From positions 186,001-250,000 of the forward strand of contig NZ_CABDUX010000002.1 in the NCBI RefSeq assembly GCF_901411515.1: a DNA stretch of 64,000 bases, read 5' to 3'. The notes under the pieces are model-generated. The model saw only the letters and a list, made by a program, of their open reading frames with translations, made no database searches and had not been told where the DNA came from. Of the stretch, positions 63,590-64,000 are shown piece after piece (positions within the stretch are counted from its first letter, which is position 1; each line of letters begins with the position of its first letter). A program made the translations under genes and the position numbers. This stretch comes from Raoultibacter phocaeensis (GTDB taxonomy: Bacteria > Actinomycetota > Coriobacteriia > Coriobacteriales > Eggerthellaceae).

Positions 63590-64000
63590 ATGGATACTGC
63601 GCGTTTGCTCGATACGTTTTTCGATCTCGTCCGAATCGACAGTCCTTCGCGCCATGAAGCGCAGGTTGCCGCATATTGCGCAGATCGTCTGAAAGCGCTC
63701 GGATGTACCGTTCGCATCGATGCGACCGAGGAGGCTACGGGATCGGATACCGGCAATATCATCGCACATTTGCCCGGCACGGTGTCGGGCCATATCGCGC
63801 TTTCGGCTCATATGGATTGCGTGAGCCCGTGTTGCGGCGTCGAGCCGGTTGTCGACAGCGGCGTGGTGCGCTCGGCGGGCGATACCGTGCTCGGAGCCGA
63901 CGATAAGGCGGGCATCTCCGCCATCCTCGAAGCGCTTGAAGCGGTCGTTGCCGACGGCAGGCCCCGTCCGGCGATCACCGTCGTGTTCACGGTGTGCGAA
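63590..64000 (+). CDS. M20-family metallopeptidase (PepT-like), N-terminal part
   Basis: The frame runs from the ATG at 63590 (AAGGA upstream) for 137 codons to the window end, so it is partial. It reads LVRIDSPSRHEAQVAAYCAD, then the first metal motif ALSAHMDCV (His and Asp) and LGADDKAGISAILEALE (second bridging Asp and neighbouring Asp). These are the M20/M25 peptidase signatures, closest in layout to tripeptidase T-like enzymes. The catalytic Glu region and the dimerisation domain lie beyond the edge. Confidence 0.85.
   Translation, partial: MDTARLLDTFFDLVRIDSPSRHEAQVAAYCADRLKALGCTVRIDATEEATGSDTGNIIAHLPGTVSGHIALSAHMDCVSPCCGVEPVVDSGVVRSAGDTVLGADDKAGISAILEALEAVVADGRPRPAITVVFTVCE

Overview
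The window looks like the chromosome of an anaerobic gut actinobacterium of the Eggerthellaceae type (Coriobacteriia). This is inferred from gene content, not from a marker gene. The GC-rich backbone carries several Tat-exported flavin or molybdopterin reductases, each next to a LuxR-type regulator (one MalT-like STAND protein and two with about 12 membrane helices). It also has a multiheme cytochrome lipoprotein paired with a flavoprotein, and ordinary housekeeping genes: guaA, uppP, chorismate mutase with DAHP synthase, pcrA, sdaA, a CBS-type pyrophosphatase and an AddAB-like pair.

Layout. 1-5.2 kb: the end of an amino-acid permease, a peptide-deformylase-like protein without the catalytic Glu, an XRE regulator, a hexaheme cytochrome plus Tat flavoprotein, and an uncharacterised protein. 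5.3-22.8 kb: an AT-richer accessory and defence island with ASCH and GIY-YIG/DUF4357 proteins, an unknown gene overlapping radC, and a type I restriction-modification locus (half-HsdS, hsdR, hsdS, hsdM, two silent hsdS cassettes and a tyrosine recombinase). The island continues with a dead TOTE-type primase-helicase gene, hipBA and a small XRE gene. 22.9-30.4 kb: a MalT-like regulator, then a Tat molybdopterin oxidoreductase, a four-cluster ferredoxin subunit and an FdhD-like protein. 30.4-36.1 kb: a second AT-rich defence block on the minus strand, made of a nuclease-like protein, a small middle protein, an SMC/Rad50-like ATPase (an ABC-three-component arrangement) and a wrecked Ser/Thr kinase gene. 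36.1-64 kb: mostly core genes with two more LuxR/flavoprotein pairs.

The clearest unusual system is the type I R-M locus. Four copies of a 25-bp repeat and four of a 57-bp repeat bracket four target-recognition cassettes, two in hsdS and two silent ones facing each other, with a recombinase alongside. Because hsdM lies between hsdS and the silent cassettes, inversion against the minus-strand cassette would also flip hsdM. The locus could therefore switch both specificity and expression. The second notable system is the three-gene ATPase/nuclease operon followed by kinase remains in which the catalytic motifs can still be read across frameshifts and stops.

In the reductase regions, two of the Tat-reductase genes share an upstream pattern (GGGTGAT, 13 or 15 bases, then TCGATnCCAnAATGAA), which suggests a common activator-type promoter. 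I saw no tRNA, rRNA, CRISPR array or complete insertion sequence.
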